The notes: a model not told the origin generated them from the letters alone. Positions 22,496 through 36,252 are shown, counted from the first letter of the stretch. The stretch is 64,000 nt of DNA from Doris montereyensis (GCA_037039925.1 JAXRKP010000001.1:146001-210000); one strand, 5' to 3'. Translations and numbers: made by a program.

Positions 22496-22640
22496 TTCAT
22501 TGAAATCTACCATGTCTACCATATCCAATGATACCATGGTAACAAAAGAGGAAACAGCAAAATAAAAGATAAGCGAAAGAATGAAACGAAAGACGTAGGA
22601 CTTAATTAAGCGCTACGCCCGCCAACTGCTCACTGATATT
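22496..22640 (+). repeat. Short dispersed repeat family R1, copy 4
   Basis: TTTGTTTCATTGAAATCTACC, ATGTCTACCATATCCAATGA, GAGGAAACAGCAAAATAAAAG, GACGTAGGAC and a diverged 3' end (CGCTACGCCCGCCAACTGC). Confidence 0.65.
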
Positions 22641-22837
22641 GAGGAAATAGATTCGTCGTGAAGGGCCATGCAGTAGAAACGACAACAGTGTAACCATGTG
22701 CCTTCTAACTAGTGATAGTTTAGTAGCATATTATTACATTATGAATTTGCCTAACTAAAATGTGAATTGTGAATGGATTGATTGGAGTGCTCCATCAATT
22801 GTGAAAGGATATATTTTAAACGGAATAATGTAAGATT
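22641..22837. other. Non-coding spacer
   Basis: Nothing recognised between two repeats. Confidence 0.3.
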
Positions 22838-23020
22838 TTGATTTGATTTTATCAATATCCACAACTAAGATGATCTCGGGGTTTTGGTAGGATTTAAAAA
22901 TTTTGCCTGGACTGCCCTGTCAAGGGATCTTTAACGTGTACAGAGTATTTTAATCTGCGCACGAGACCTCCTTTTTATCGTCCGTTTCCGATGGGACTAG
23001 GCGCCGATAAACCTACCTGG
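22838..23020 (-). mobile_element. SINE family S2, inverted partial copy
   Basis: On the plus strand it starts with the reversed S2 tail (GATTTTGATTTGATTTTA) and runs through CCACAACTAAGATGATCTC, GGGTTTTGGTAGGATTT, TGGACTGCCCTG and GATGGGACTAGGCGCCGAT. The tRNA-like head is missing. Other S2 copies are at 24455 and 44705. Confidence 0.7.
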
Positions 23021-23585
23021 AACACATGGGAATGGGGGGGGGAGTATAGTAGCTTTTACTTGAAGAAAGGAAAGGAAAGTTATTCTGTGCTACTTGTAAC
23101 CACCATCACATTGTCCATAGTATCTGGTCAGTTGTTTTTTAATTGTCCTTTCGGGGGTGATTACAATTTTTCTTTTTTTCAAATCGAAATTGAATTGAAT
23201 TACCAGTGCAGGTGTTTCATGAGTTCCTACTTGAAGCGAATTCCAGGGCAATGATGGCGAAGGGTGGTGTGTTACATAGTTTGAGTAGGGTATTTATTTG
23301 TTGGGTTTTGTTGTCGTTTTTTTGTAACTGTGCTTTGGACAAATTTACCTGGAAAACATACGTGGTCAATATACATGTAGATGTTAAATGAAACACTCAT
23401 GCTGATGTCATCTTGTCCATCAATGATTGATATGTTTTATTGATATATGGGAGTTACATGTATAAATTACAATGGTGTAACTGACCAATGTGTTGAAACA
23501 GACTAAAAGATATGAATAACTTAAATAAAATTGTGTCTTTGAATGCATACATAATATAATATACAATGACATACTAAGATAAATG

Positions 23586-23893
23586 TACATACATACATAC
23601 ATACATACCTACATATGCATAGATACATACATACATATATACACACACATACATACATACATACATACATACACATGCATGCATACATATATACATACGC
23701 ACGTACATATATACAGATAGAATGTGAATGAGATGTGCAGATACATAGATAGATAGCGAGATAGATGGATAGATAGATAAATTGACAGATGAAAATATAG
23801 ATGTATAGCTAGCTAGCTAGATAGATAGATAGATAGACAGATAGATACATAGATACATAGATGGATGAATAGAAAGATAGATAGATAGATTGA
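23586..23893. repeat. (CATA)n and (GATA)n microsatellites
   Basis: Imperfect CATA/CACA units from 23586 to about 23710, then GATA units with GATT and GACA variants from 23738 to 23893. Confidence 0.9.
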
Positions 23894-24454
23894 CACACAA
23901 CAAAAAACGATGGATAGAAATGATATAGAAGTGGATAAAGTGTTATTTGAAAAAAAATCATCAAAACTTTAATGAAATGCCAATTATGTCTTTCCTTTTT
24001 CTTCTCCCCAATATGACTTCGTGGAGAGATGGCAAGACGGTGCGATACGCCGAGTTCCATATTGACATTGTATTGTTGAGGTGGTCGGTTGCCAACGCAG
24101 ACGACTACTTACAGCCGCCGTTCAATACTGGCACAAACTAAATGATTGAGACGGGAGTCTTTGAAAGGCTAGCTGGTCGACTGGATATACCGGTTTCTGG
24201 CTTGTCGTAATACAAGACCATGACATGACCCCTGTTGTATATGTATCTTACTTTCCAGGCGATTTTTTCTCAGTCCCAGACAAACGGTTCATGTACCAGG
24301 TTAATCAAATTCGATTTACCTCCTCTTACTCCCTCCTCCGCCCACACAATTCCAAGCCGCTGGTGTCAAGGCTATTTTAACACGTCGCAGCTACTTTCTG
24401 CTGATTGCTGTTGTAGTCGTTTAAGAGTTGGCATTCACGATCCACATCATTCCA

Positions 24455-24800
24455 TCGTGTTGTGTAGGGGACTCAGTAGTCGGAAGGCAAGGTGTCAGTC
24501 TCTCAACAAAAAGGCTGAGGGTTCAAGTCCCGTAAGGTTGACACATTTTCTCGAATATTTTCGAGTAAAAGACACCCCCACCCCTAATACAGGTCCCTAA
24601 TACAGGTAGATGAATCGACACCTAGCCCCATCGGGGATGGACGATTAAAAAAGGTCCGTGTGCGGATCACAACACTCTGTGCACGAGATCCTTGCTGTTT
24701 ACACGGCAGTCCGGGCCAGATTTGAAAAAAAATCCTACCAAAACTCCCGAGATCGCCTTAATAGTGGATGTGAGTAAAATCAAATCACATCAAAACCATC
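24455..24800 (+). mobile_element. SINE family S2, near full length
   Basis: The head has GGGGACTCAGTAGTCGGAAGG and, later, GGTTCAAGTCCC, a good polymerase III B-box. The body carries GACACCTAGCCCCATCGGGGA, GCAGTCCGGGCCAGATTTG, AAACTCCCGAGATCGCC and ends in GTAAAATCAAATCACATCAAA, a short A-rich tandem tail of the kind seen at SINE 3' ends. Confidence 0.8.
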
Positions 24801-24943
24801 GTTTTGTGACTTGTGACATAAGCCTTGCAATCAGAATTTGTTCTTCGAGCCTTCAGTCTTCTCACTGTGCTTTCTACTTCGTGTCTCCTTCATTTCACCT
24901 GTAATCGTTTTCAATCTTTTGGGTCTGATTAGTAATAGGCGGT

Positions 24944-25850
<907 letters not shown>

Positions 25851-25970
25851 CATTGTAGCCTGTTTGTCAATCTGTGTCCCTCATTATCTGTCAAATTCAG
25901 TTCAATGTTTGTAACACCAGATTTTTCTTAGTAATAACTAATCATCACCATCGCTACGATCACTATCATC

Positions 25971-25978
25971 TCTCTCTG

Positions 25979-26027
<49 letters not shown>

Positions 26028-26028
26028 T
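25971..26028. repeat. (CTGT)n(CT)n microsatellite
   Basis: TCTCTCTG, then about eight CTGT units, then CT units. Confidence 0.95.
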
Positions 26029-26472
26029 TTTTTTTCTTGAGCGGAGTATGTTTTTGATATTACATTTTCCTGCTCTCAAATATTTTGTGAAAAGCACGAA
26101 GAAAAAAAATCTTGATATTGATTACTTTGTTATTGCCACAATGGGGGTATTGATAATATTATAGTATTGATTACGCGCACATAGCCATGAAGCCAATTGA
26201 ATGGCAACTGCATGAAATATTGAGAGAGCCTCTCTTATTAAGGATTCATAAATCAGCATTGAAGCACAAAGCCGGCTAAGACTACTAACGGCGTCAATTG
26301 GAAGATAATGTTGTTCACCGTACGTCGCCACCCTATAAAGCGTAGAATGCCATATAGACCAAACGTTATAATATTCATTATGCCTCATGATATTGCAGGC
26401 CGTGCACAATTTCTTTTAAAGCACTAAATTAACTTAGGATAAAAGACTCTTTCTTATTCTACGTGTGGTTTG

Positions 26473-26473
<1 letters not shown>
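26029..26473. other. Non-coding spacer
   Basis: No gene or known repeat recognised between two microsatellites. Confidence 0.3.
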
Positions 26474-26550
<77 letters not shown>

Positions 26551-26559
26551 CTCTCTCTC
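26474..26559. repeat. (TC)n microsatellite
   Basis: TC dinucleotides with one TTC interruption. Confidence 0.95.
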
Positions 26560-26800
26560 GTTAGTCAAGAATCTCTTCATAAGGAAAGAGCTCACGCATC
26601 GTGGGAACATCGTACTTCGATCAGTGAGCCCAATCTATCACGCATGTCCCCGATTTTACAATACAAGCTCGTAAAGCTTCTATCTCCATCCAGTCGTTTC
26701 GAGCTGTCATCCACATCTCTTGAAGAAATACAATGGTTATTATTTCAGCCTGAGATATCAGGCAAAGCTATATTATGATTTGCTTCGCTCACAATGTTTT

Positions 26801-26802
26801 TC

Positions 26803-26880
<78 letters not shown>
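26801..26880. repeat. (TC)n microsatellite
   Basis: TC dinucleotides with one TTC interruption, about 240 bp after the previous array and with the same interruption pattern. Confidence 0.95.
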
Positions 26881-26883
<3 letters not shown>

Positions 26884-27660
26884 GTACATCATAACACACC
26901 AGTCTACCCATTGGAGCTAGCCTACAGTCATTGAACACGAACATATTTTAAAACCAATTCAAACTTGCCCGTTTCTAGTTCTTATTTTGAGACTAGAGAG
27001 AGAGAGACTTCATAACTTACTAGTCTCTGCCTAGGTAAGACTAGGGGCCATAACTAGCCGAATTAAATGCATGGCTTGAAGTTTAAAAAATAAAGAAACG
27101 GACAAATATCTGGACGTCCGTAATATAATATGATTCGAATCTTAGAAGTTCAGCTTGAGAATTACTCACGATCCACCAGGTCTATCATTGGCTCTGCCTC
27201 ACCTGCGACCATGGGCTGAATAAAATTAATGAAAATGGGGGGGGGGGGGGCTGGGGGAATGAAATGACGACGAGTAGGGGTCTGAAAGGTTGATCTTTAC
27301 AATCAAAATATTCCTTAATATTGAGGCAATGAAAGATTTCGTAAAATTGACAATTTCACGGTCCGTCCTCTGATTGTAACAGAGAGGAGAAGAGAAGGAA
27401 GAAGCATTGCATGACATTGTTCCTGATATTCTATCGAATGGCTGCATAGGTGATCAAACTGTGATAATTAATTTGTGGTGCTGACCTGAATGACAGACAG
27501 GTCAATGACACAAATGATTATAGACAGCTGGCTTTCTCCTGTGCTTGAATTCTTTGACAAATTTATAAAGTAGTTGCTTAACCTTGTGTCACTCTTTATG
27601 TAATATATGATGTACCTGGAATACTTTTAAATGAAGTGGGAGTTCAGTTCAATATAACAG
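26881..27660. other. Non-coding spacer with G tract
   Basis: No gene recognised. A run of G at 27236-27250 is the only notable feature. Confidence 0.3.
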
Positions 27661-27789
<129 letters not shown>

Positions 27790-27825
27790 CTTGTCACTCT
27801 GTGTAGTAAAAGTTGCAGACATTGC

Positions 27826-27990
27826 TATGTTCAAAAGACCAAGGTATAACGCTTATGTCCTTAAAGTGGGCGACGATAAGGTGGAAGATAATTTACGGGC
27901 ACTCGTCTTATCGAAGATAATAAAACAAAAGGAGTTCGAGTTCGACATCAAGCAATTCCATAAAGCCTATGATATACAGTGCCACTAAGA
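27826..27990 (+). pseudogene. Possible LINE ORF1-type C-terminal remnant
   Basis: The frame reads MFKRPRYNAYVLKVGDDKV, EDNLRALVLSKI, KQKEFEFDIKQFHKAYDI-QCH-stop. The pattern 'G-(E)DNxRxLVLxxI ... F(D)IxxxHRAYRI' is typical of LINE ORF1-like or RNA-binding ORFs that pair a small domain with coiled coils. RT remnants begin 0.3 kb further on, which fits one decayed element. Identification is by pattern only. Confidence 0.3.
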
Positions 27991-28199
27991 GAAGCCATAA
28001 TATTGTTCATGTTTTCATTACAGAAATGTCATTATTAAAACTGACGCTTAATTATTAAGGAAATACCAATGTTTTCCTGTCTTTGAATAGGATTTCTATT
28101 CACCTACGCCGACATTTTAACAGGGTTTTTTTTTTTAAGTCAGACTAGTTTCATGATATCGTTGTCGCTGGGGGAAGAATTATCGTGAGGATACATTTA

Positions 28200-29235
28200 C
28201 TATCCATCTCAGGCATCTTCTTTTTTTTTTTTTTTTTTGCAGAGTGATCCTACGCACAATTAAAACAGCTTGGAGAAAACCTCGCAAAAAGAACAAGTGG
28301 AATTTCGAAGCGGCCGATCTTTGCATTGACCAAAATTGCGTGATCCGCACGTCCACTGAACATCGCTTTACATTAACTTCATTGATTTTGAAAAGGCGCT
28401 TGACAATGTTCACTACGCTCACCACAAGTCTATATGGGAAATACTAAAATCCTATGGTTTCTCAACCAAAATAATTAAGATGCTCGCCGATATGTACTAG
28501 GATGAGAAACGCTGTGACAACAACCAACAGAGTGAATGGTTAAAGCAAAATCGAGAGTTCGACAAGGCTATGTAATTTCACATTTTCCTGTTCCTTGTGG
28601 TTATTTATTACCGTAGATAATGAACCAAACACTAAAGACAAACCTGGAGGCATTACATTGAACTGGACCGAAAGGTTGGAAGACGATGCCTTCACAGCAC
28701 TTTGCCCTGTTGGCAAATACGCATAAAGACATTCATGAACAGAGCAACCAATAGAAGTCAAAGGTTTCAACACTGTGATTGCAAGCGATGACATTGAAAG
28801 GGAAATCTTCACAAGATAGCCATGACCTCTCTAGCTGTTGAAGGAATGAAAAACGTGTGGAAATCACAAAGCTTATAAATACTCAAAACAAGCAAAACAA
28901 AAATTGAATAAGTCAAATGAAGTATCTGTTCTTTTATACGCTGCGGAAACATGGATGACCAATACGAAAATAGAAGGCAAGCTGAGAGGTGTAAAGATCA
29001 ATGTCTCTGAAGGAGAATGCACATCCAATGGGAACACAAGGTGTCAAATAAGGAACTTTGCGGACAAACATCGACACCATTGTCAAGAAAAATTCAGGAG
29101 AAGATAGAGATGTCTTGGATACGTCCATCGATTTGAAAAATCAAGCTTGAAAATAAATACATGGAAAAAGAAAGAAAGGAGACCATTTTGGAACATGGTG
29201 AATTATTGAAAAAGAAAACTGTTTAGCACATCTCT
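28200..29235 (+). pseudogene. Decayed LINE: RT motif A to C-terminal region
   Basis: Fragments in shifting frames include LYINFIDFEKALDNV (RT motif A, catalytic Asp kept), SIWEILKSYGFSTKIIKML, GGITLNWTERLEDDAF (region before motif C, with the YADD region destroyed), MKNVWKSQSL, SVLLYAAETWMTNTK (the conserved LYGAETW block after RT) and RCLGYVHRFEKSSLK (R-x-LGHxxRM block). There are many stops, so this is an old insertion. Confidence 0.75.
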
Positions 29236-29269
29236 TTAATTGGTCCTCTTCTTTGGCGGTTCGGCCCAA

Positions 29270-29560
29270 ATATTGCAAGCAAGATGGAGACTACTTGGTC
29301 ATATTTTAAGAAGAAACCCGAAATCCCAGCAAACAAGGCAATGACATGTTATTTCACAAACACCAACAATAAGACCAAAGGAAGACCCACAACGACTATT
29401 GTCACTAACATTAACAACGATCTTAAAAGAGTTCCGGGATTCACACTAAGATTAACATCATGGACCAACCTCGGAATAATACGAGATATTGCCTATACAG
29501 AACTGAATGGTTTACCTTCACCGCAGAGATAAGGAGAACAGCCGAGGCTGTAACGTCTGA
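29270..29560 (+). pseudogene. Second LINE C-terminal fragment
   Basis: RWRLLGHILRRNPE is a new copy of the RWxxxGHxxRR block, followed by KGRPTTTIVTNINNDLKR and LGIIRDIAYTELNG, the final conserved LINE segment. Its GHxxR block repeats one already present at about 29110, so it must come from another element rather than continue the first. Confidence 0.65.
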
Positions 29561-29589
29561 TGACATTGCTAGCGGACGGGCGCTGTCAA

Positions 29590-30440
29590 TTACGTCAAGT
29601 CTTCTTTGGTATTATTAACGGTTGACGATTTTGTTCTCGTTCCACCTAGTTTTCGTGCGATCTTGTAGAGTATTCTTGAGACTTCTTTTGCTGCTGCATC
29701 CTGGACTTCCGATGCTTTATCATCCATATATTTTCTCTTTTCTGTCCAAATAGATATCTTTACTGCTTTGCACTTTTCAGCACATTCATCAGATAAGTCC
29801 TCTTTCCTCCTAGTTTTGCTTGCTAACATCCTCTGTTTCAGTGTCTTCCTTTCATTGATAAGATCACACAACTTTGTTTAACCATGGATTCATGTATCTT
29901 TATTGGTATCCTGTCGCTTCACCACTTGTATTTATGAATAGTCCCTCAATCTACGAAGAATATATTCATCTATGTCTAGGTTATCGGCCCCTCTTTCCTT
30001 TGGTAGAGTATAGTGGATATCCCTTTGGGGAAAAGCTTTTTGCGTTTGCTGGTTTCTTAGTTTAGATGAGTTAAAACGTTTGAGACTTTTTCGTTCTCCA
30101 GTTCTTTAGTTTAAATTTCACTTTGTAGAGTACTAAGTAGTGGTCTGAGTCAACGTCATCTCCTCTGGTAAGTTTAACTTTTTGTTATAGAAGTTCTCCA
30201 TCTCTGATTTACCATGGCATTGCCAATCTGTTTCTTGCCATCTGGAGAGGTCCACGTACTTTTTGTATGTCTTTGTGTTGAAATAAAGATCTGCCAATCA
30301 CCAAACTATGTTATACGTAAAGATCTAGAAATATTTCTCCATTATAGTTCCTCTGACTTATTTCATGATGACCCATGCACCTTTCATAACTTGTGTTATC
30401 AGATTCTACTGTTGCGCTTAAGTCATCCGTTATGGTGAGG
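29590..30440 (-). pseudogene. LINE endonuclease end and EN-RT linker, minus strand
   Basis: Minus-strand reading gives TWTSPDGKKQIGNAMVNQRW (endonuclease 'W-SPDG-x-NQIDYI' block), then PWLNKVV and CDLINERKTLKQRMLASKT, RRKEDLSDECAEKCK, KRKYMDDKASEVQDAAAKE and RKLGGTRTK, the charged linker between endonuclease and RT. Several stops interrupt the endonuclease part. The fragment is head-to-tail with the next one. Confidence 0.7.
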
Positions 30441-30469
30441 TGTCATGTTTTCATTTGTATCTTTTTGTT

Positions 30470-31059
30470 TTGATGAGACTGTAGCGTCCTTCTCAAGAAC
30501 CACATCTCGGTTGCTTGGATTCTCTCCTGCATCTGTTTTGTTTAGGGTCCATGTTCACATCCATATAAGAGGATGGACTCGATGTAACATTGAAGCACTC
30601 CTATTTTCCTCTTATGTATAGATAGATTTATATTTGTTAGAATGTGCTTCATTTTTAAAAACTGAATTTTTGTTTGATTTATTCTTGCCTTTGTCTCTGT
30701 ATTGCTCCTTCTACCTGAAGCTACGATGGTGTCTAGGTATCTAAAGCTGTCGATTTTCTTGAGTTCAAGGTCTTGTGTTTCAATTTTGCATGTTGGTCTT
30801 TGAGGTTTTTGGCTAATAACCATAATTTCTGTCTTTTTATGTTTAGTTTTAGTCCTTTCATCTTGCCTTCTTTCTTCACTAGGTCAATTAGATGTAGCTT
30901 GTTTTTTTCACTTTCTGCAGTTAGAACTATATCGGTAGCATATCTTATGCTGTTTATGATATGCCCTCTTATTGCAATGTGACCATGATAGGTAAATTCA
31001 TTTTGAGGGTTCGATGGGCCAATTATGTCATTCGGGGTATAACATCCTTCTTGCAACAT
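30470..31059 (-). pseudogene. LINE RT palm-thumb fragment, minus strand
   Basis: NSIRYATDIVLTAESEKNK is RT motif C with YADD changed to YATD. KGLKLNIKRQKLWLLAKN, DSFRYLDTIVASGRRSNTE, KARINQTKIQFLKMKHILT and VLQCYIESILLYGCEHGP are the following conserved blocks, ending with IQATEMWFLRRTL. It sits upstream (minus sense) of an endonuclease fragment, so the two pieces are from different elements or are rearranged. Confidence 0.75.
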
Positions 31060-31060
31060 A

Positions 31061-31455
31061 AATTACACACAAGTAAAAAATGGATTGATGAAAGCTTTGA
31101 ATGCGATGAAGGCCCATAATCACAACATGATAGTTCGCAAAATCGGAGGCTGTATTCAGAAATGGTGAATGGGTGGATGGTCAAGTTGAAGAAATCTGTC
31201 TTAAGCCATTTTTTCAAATTTATAGATGCGAACAAGACTAAAAGAAGACGGATAGAGAATGGCGACATGCAGGAGGTCTGTATGATTTATAGAGAACATC
31301 ATTATTGGTTCAGAAAAAAGACGGAGGAGGAGGAAGAGATGAAGAGGAGGAGAGGGGAAAGAAAAGGAGAAGAGGATGATCAGGAGGAAGTGGAGGAAGA
31401 CAAAGGAAAATAAAGAAAAGAGGATGAGAAATAGAAATTTCAACAGCAATAGCTA
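31061..31455. other. Non-coding, GA-rich
   Basis: A purine-rich stretch (31320-31430) precedes the microsatellites. No gene is supported. Confidence 0.3.
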
Positions 31456-31508
31456 CAGCAGCAGTAGTAATATAGTAACAGCAGCAGTAGTAGTAGTAGT
31501 AGTAATAT

Positions 31509-31607
<99 letters not shown>

Positions 31608-31692
31608 AAATAGTACAGAGTAGAAGAAGAAGAAGAAGAAAAAGAAGAAAAAGAAGAAGAGCAAGAAGAACAAGAACAAGAACAAGAAACAG
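31456..31692. repeat. (AGT)n then (AAG)n microsatellites
   Basis: GCA/AGT units to about 31607, then AAG/AAC units to 31692. Val, Leu or Tyr homopolymer ORFs here are artefacts. Confidence 0.95.
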
Positions 31693-33060
31693 AGGGGGAA
31701 AGTGGATGTGGAGGATAAGAGGAAGAAGGAGGAGATAAATAAAATATTTGGTGGAAAAGATCCAGTCATGTATTATGCTTCTGCCAAGGAGCTGTAAGTT
31801 ATTGATAGGTAATCACTCTAATAACCACAGACCAAGGAAACAAGCAGTAGACCTAGGGACACCTTAAGACAGATTAGGCACAGCTAAAACCTTGTTCAAC
31901 GGTAAAGCCATTATACATGTTCTAAACTCCTGGATTACTCTTGGATTATTGTTCCAGTGCTTTATGTGTATACCGTAGTTCTAATATGTTGACATACCCC
32001 CATCCCCCCCACACACACACACACTTCCCTACAGTGACTCGATAACAAAATATAATGAGAAAGAAAGATAGCACAAATTTAAGAGGTAAATATATTACTC
32101 TCTGAAGTAAGACATCTTTTATTTCCCCTTTCAAACTTGTACAATTGCACTTTAAACGAAAAGTTCATTTAAATGTAATTTGAAACGAATGAAGAAGAAG
32201 AAGAAGTGTGATAGGCCTAGATCTAGATATATAAGTGCATACGAAAGAAAGACAAAAAATTGGGGTAATTCTTGGAAAACGTGAAGATATCATGTTAATA
32301 AAATTCGTTTCCACAGAAAAGACAATCTAAGTGATTTATTTTTACATCTAGTCTAGCTTATAATTATAAACTCTCATTTAAAACGTTTCAACGCCCTAAC
32401 AGACGAGCTTTACGACGCCACGCTCTATCCACAAAATCTTGGTTCTCGTAATGACTTTAAATTGTTGATAAGATAAAAATCTAGTGATAGGTTTTATCAT
32501 CCTGATCATCATCATGCCTTCAAAAATCAAACTGTATAATTCATAAAATACATTACATTGCCTACCATGCTATAAAGATGTATCCTCTACACTAGATTCT
32601 ACATGTATAAAAGTAAAAGTAAAGTGTTTTTATGAAGTTGAGTGGTACATCACATTCATGTATTCTGCTTACATCCCCAGAAACTGAAATAATTGCACCT
32701 TTGAAAATAAAAGAGCACAAATAATATGATAGTCCACAATAGACCCTACATGATAAACTTTCCAAAAGGTTCTACTCACATGGTCAAAGAGCCGGTATCC
32801 ACAGGACTGAACGATATTGGTCTCATCCACACATAGGCGCCATGTTTTTGGTTCCCATAATAAACACTATTTAGGCTGTTCCAGTGAGCAGTGCCCCTCC
32901 CCATAAATATGAGAAGACGAAATTTTAAAAATTAACAATTTGTGCTTGAGTTTAATTTTTTACTTGAATAAATCAACACTTTCTACAATCATACAAACGC
33001 TCAACTATGTTGAACAATGTTAGGAATACGCTGCCAACAGTAAAGGGATATTTTCCTAGA
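31693..33060. other. Non-coding gap
   Basis: AT-rich with a CACACA run near 32010. No gene is supported. The GCGCCATG motif near 32847 resembles an inverted YY1 site. Confidence 0.35.
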
Positions 33061-33160
33061 TTTATTTCAGTCATAAAATTTGGGAAGCAATCTCGCGAGA
33101 CGTTCAAATTCCCATAGCGACCGTTTGGCTTCATCATGGCGCCTCTCTTACTTTGAAAAG
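33061..33160 (+). promoter_or_regulatory. Possible CpG-type promoter with TCTCGCGAGA
   Basis: TCTCGCGAGA at 33091-33100 is the palindromic core-promoter element known from TATA-less animal promoters. CATCATGGCGCC at about 33132 resembles a YY1 initiator site. CpG density is higher here than in surrounding DNA. A donor-like CAA|GTAAGC at 33389 could end a 5' UTR exon joined to the acceptor at 36580. The link to the 36.6 kb gene is inference. Confidence 0.35.
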
Positions 33161-35279
33161 TGAAAATAGGACGTAGAAACAAGTTCTGCAATGTTAAGAC
33201 GCCTACAAAGAACACACTAAATGTGAATAAACTGATGTGGTAATGGTTGTTTTATTTCTCTCTTTATATGGCTGAGATCCCAAAGTAGAAAACAGAGTGT
33301 GAAGATTAAGTATATTATCGTGATTACGATTGGTTTGCTGATTCTTTCAAGGGTGATGTTATATGTACCGCGAAACCGGGATGTGCAAGTAAGCGCTGCC
33401 GTATATCGCGAACGAGCCTTTGCAGAAATAAGTGAAAAAAAGAAAAATACTGAAAGATGCTACTGATCGATTTAAAAAAAAAGATTTTATCACAATCCCT
33501 CATGGCTAACAGTTTCCCCATCCCAAACACTAATACCCCCCCCCCCCCCCCCTCACTCTTCCAATGTGGCACATGTAAATTAAATTTACCTCTGCGGGAC
33601 ATTGACACATGTTTCCATGTTTTGATATTGCGGTACATGTACCCACTTCATTTTTTCAATACTGTAGTAGTCCATGTCATTGTCCTTTTATAATATTTGC
33701 CTTTGTTAATTTATATTACTGTCATCCTATCCAGTATCCACTTCAACTAGATCTAATAGTAATTTTCTTTAAGGAAGACATTATTCCTATTCAGAATTGT
33801 GTTACTTTGATAAAGCTCAATAGTTAGCCTATGATATAATTATAATTGACAAGTTTAAGAAACCTGATTCATGAACGGATTAAAAAGGTAGAATTGCTTG
33901 GGATTTTTTTTAAACGTATTCATGTGACATGTAGTTGCCAAAAGAGACAGTTAGGCCTATGCCTATTGGAGTAATTCCCAAAGTTGGGTAGAGAATGACA
34001 AATGAAAATTCAAATTGTGGCCAAAAAGTAAAGAATAAGACCAGAAAGAGCCCATTTGTTTTTTGTCCTAATCACGTAATAATTATTGCAAGATCCAAAT
34101 CCCTATCACTACTATCTTCTTTACTCAAGCAACTGGGTATTGTGGCATAAAACTTATTTAGCATTTGTGGGGATGCTGTGAAGTTTTTGCAACATTTTTC
34201 TGATATCAATAACTGCGCCCTTATTCTTTTCTTCTTTTTCTTCTTCTTCTTCTCTTCTTCTTCTTCTTCTTCTTCTTCTTCTTCTTCTTCTTCTTCTTCT
34301 TCTTCTTCTTCTTCTTCTTCTTCTTCTTCTTCTTCTTCTTCTTCTTCTTCTTCTTCTTCTTCCTGTTTCAGACCACAACTTCAATATGAAGACTTGCATT
34401 ATAACCTGTTGTACATAATTGCTTGCTCCTATAAAATTCTTTGCAGTAAGGTTTTGAATATCTTGATGGTTTGACATGTGATAGATGGATAGTATCTAGA
34501 AGATCTTGCTGCATTCCATTACAGTATTACATACTTTTGTTTTAACTGGATACATCAATATGACATTAAAAATCAAAAAGTAAAAAAATACTATATACCA
34601 GCATATTATTCTTGTAAGATTAAGCATATTATAAGAAGAAAAAAAGCCAAAATCTTGGCATTTGATTTTTTAAAAGGGAATCTGACAACCCTGCCTTTGC
34701 TTTAGACCCAGATCTAATACTTGTCTAAATGGCAAGGGGATTGATGAGCCTTCAAAATTAAAATTACACAAAACTTAAACAGTATATCATTTAAACTCCT
34801 CCTTATGCTTTTAACGTGGTCTGCCTGGAAGCATATTTTGTTTACGTTATTGGACAATTTTTAATCACATTAGTTTTTGAGAACATTGATGACAAAAATA
34901 GGGCTTATTCACTTTGGATATAGATTATGTATGATCTAGGGCTGGGGTTCTTAAACTGAGGGGTTTGGAGGGTTCACAAGGTGGGCGATAGACTGGGAGG
35001 TAGACCTAAGCATTCATCGGACCTGGACTCGGCACGTCTCAGTTAGAACTCCAGTGCCAAACCCTGAATAGGCAACCCAAATGACAAAAAACGTCAATTC
35101 CTCACAAATCTAGGTCCCGACCAACTGGAGACACATACAATAGCCGAAATAAGAAACTATGGAGGGGAGGCAGATGAGAGACAGGCATGGGGAGGAATTG
35201 AAGGTGTTGTGTCACCAAGAGGTGAAGTAATGAAATGGTGATGACATAGGCGTAGGGCTTAAAATATAAGTCTTTTAAG
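33161..35279. other. Non-coding, probable first intron of the 36.6 kb gene
   Basis: Contains a C tract (33535-33551) and a (TTC)n array (34226-34362). No coding sequence is recognised. Confidence 0.3.
34226..34362. repeat. (TTC)n microsatellite
   Basis: About 40 TTC units with a few interruptions at the left edge. Confidence 0.97.
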
Positions 35280-36170
35280 AAAATTAAGATAGTCGGTGAG
35301 GCAAACTTTTGCCAATTTTTATGTGCTGAAGTAGTGGAAGCATCTTTCGAAATCGCTCACATGACCGCTAGGGTGAAGAAACTTGGCACACACTTTATTT
35401 GATACAACATCTAAATTTGATCAGAACAGATTTTTGTTTTATTAGTAAGTTTTGTTTTTATGAATTTTTGAAAATAGCATATGAGAACAACCAAAAATAT
35501 ACAAAAATATTGTACAAAAAATTCCAGTTTTCCAAAACTATAATACATATAAAAAAAACTTCTGATAATTTCTTTGGTTTCCCCACTCATCATTCATACC
35601 AAATTTCATGAAGATACATTGAGAAATGAAAAAGGAGATAGGAAATAATGAACAAAAAAGAAGATTTTGAGAAAATCATATTTTTCTGTTATTTGAATAT
35701 ATTTTTCTCCCATAAACCTAAGAAAAGAGTAGGATAATACTTTAAAACATCATAAAACCTTTAGAGGCTCTCAACTACTTCTTATTGATGCTGTTTCAAG
35801 TGCACCAGCACCTTTTTTCTCATTTTGAGAGGGTGCCTTTTGATAATATTAATAGGTGCGTGGAATATGTGCCGTATTTTCTGGACGATGTAAGGCACTA
35901 TTCATAATAGATCCTCAAATAAGTTTTTGAATAGTGTTTATTGTGATGATCAAAATAAGTACCAACTTGCTGTACTTTAGATACTATTTCTGGGTTTTAT
36001 AGTATAATAGCTGTGTTGATAGATAGGCCTGTATTGTTTCTAAAACAAAATTATAAATTCAAAGAATCGATACTGAGCTTTATAAAATGGTATCATTATG
36101 ACGGGAATGAGCTGCTCTATCCGCTAGTATGATAGACTGGATTTGTCCCATTTTCGGCAAAAATTAGTTA
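35280..36170 (+). repeat. ~0.9 kb diverged repeat R2, left copy
   Basis: Shares ordered blocks with 39400-40310: TTTTTATGAATTTTTGAAAAT, GAGAAAATC.CATTTTT, AATAATACTTT, GAGGCT-CCAA-TACTTC, ATCGATACTGAGC, ATGGTATCA-TATGA and GGGAATGA-CTGCTC-ATCC. No terminal inverted repeats or transposase are visible. Class unknown. Confidence 0.7.
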
Positions 36171-36252
36171 CTAGCATTGTTTTTTTCTTTGCATTTACTT
36201 TCATTCCTCTTTTATTTAGTTCATTATTTTGTATGTTGATATAATGAAGGTC

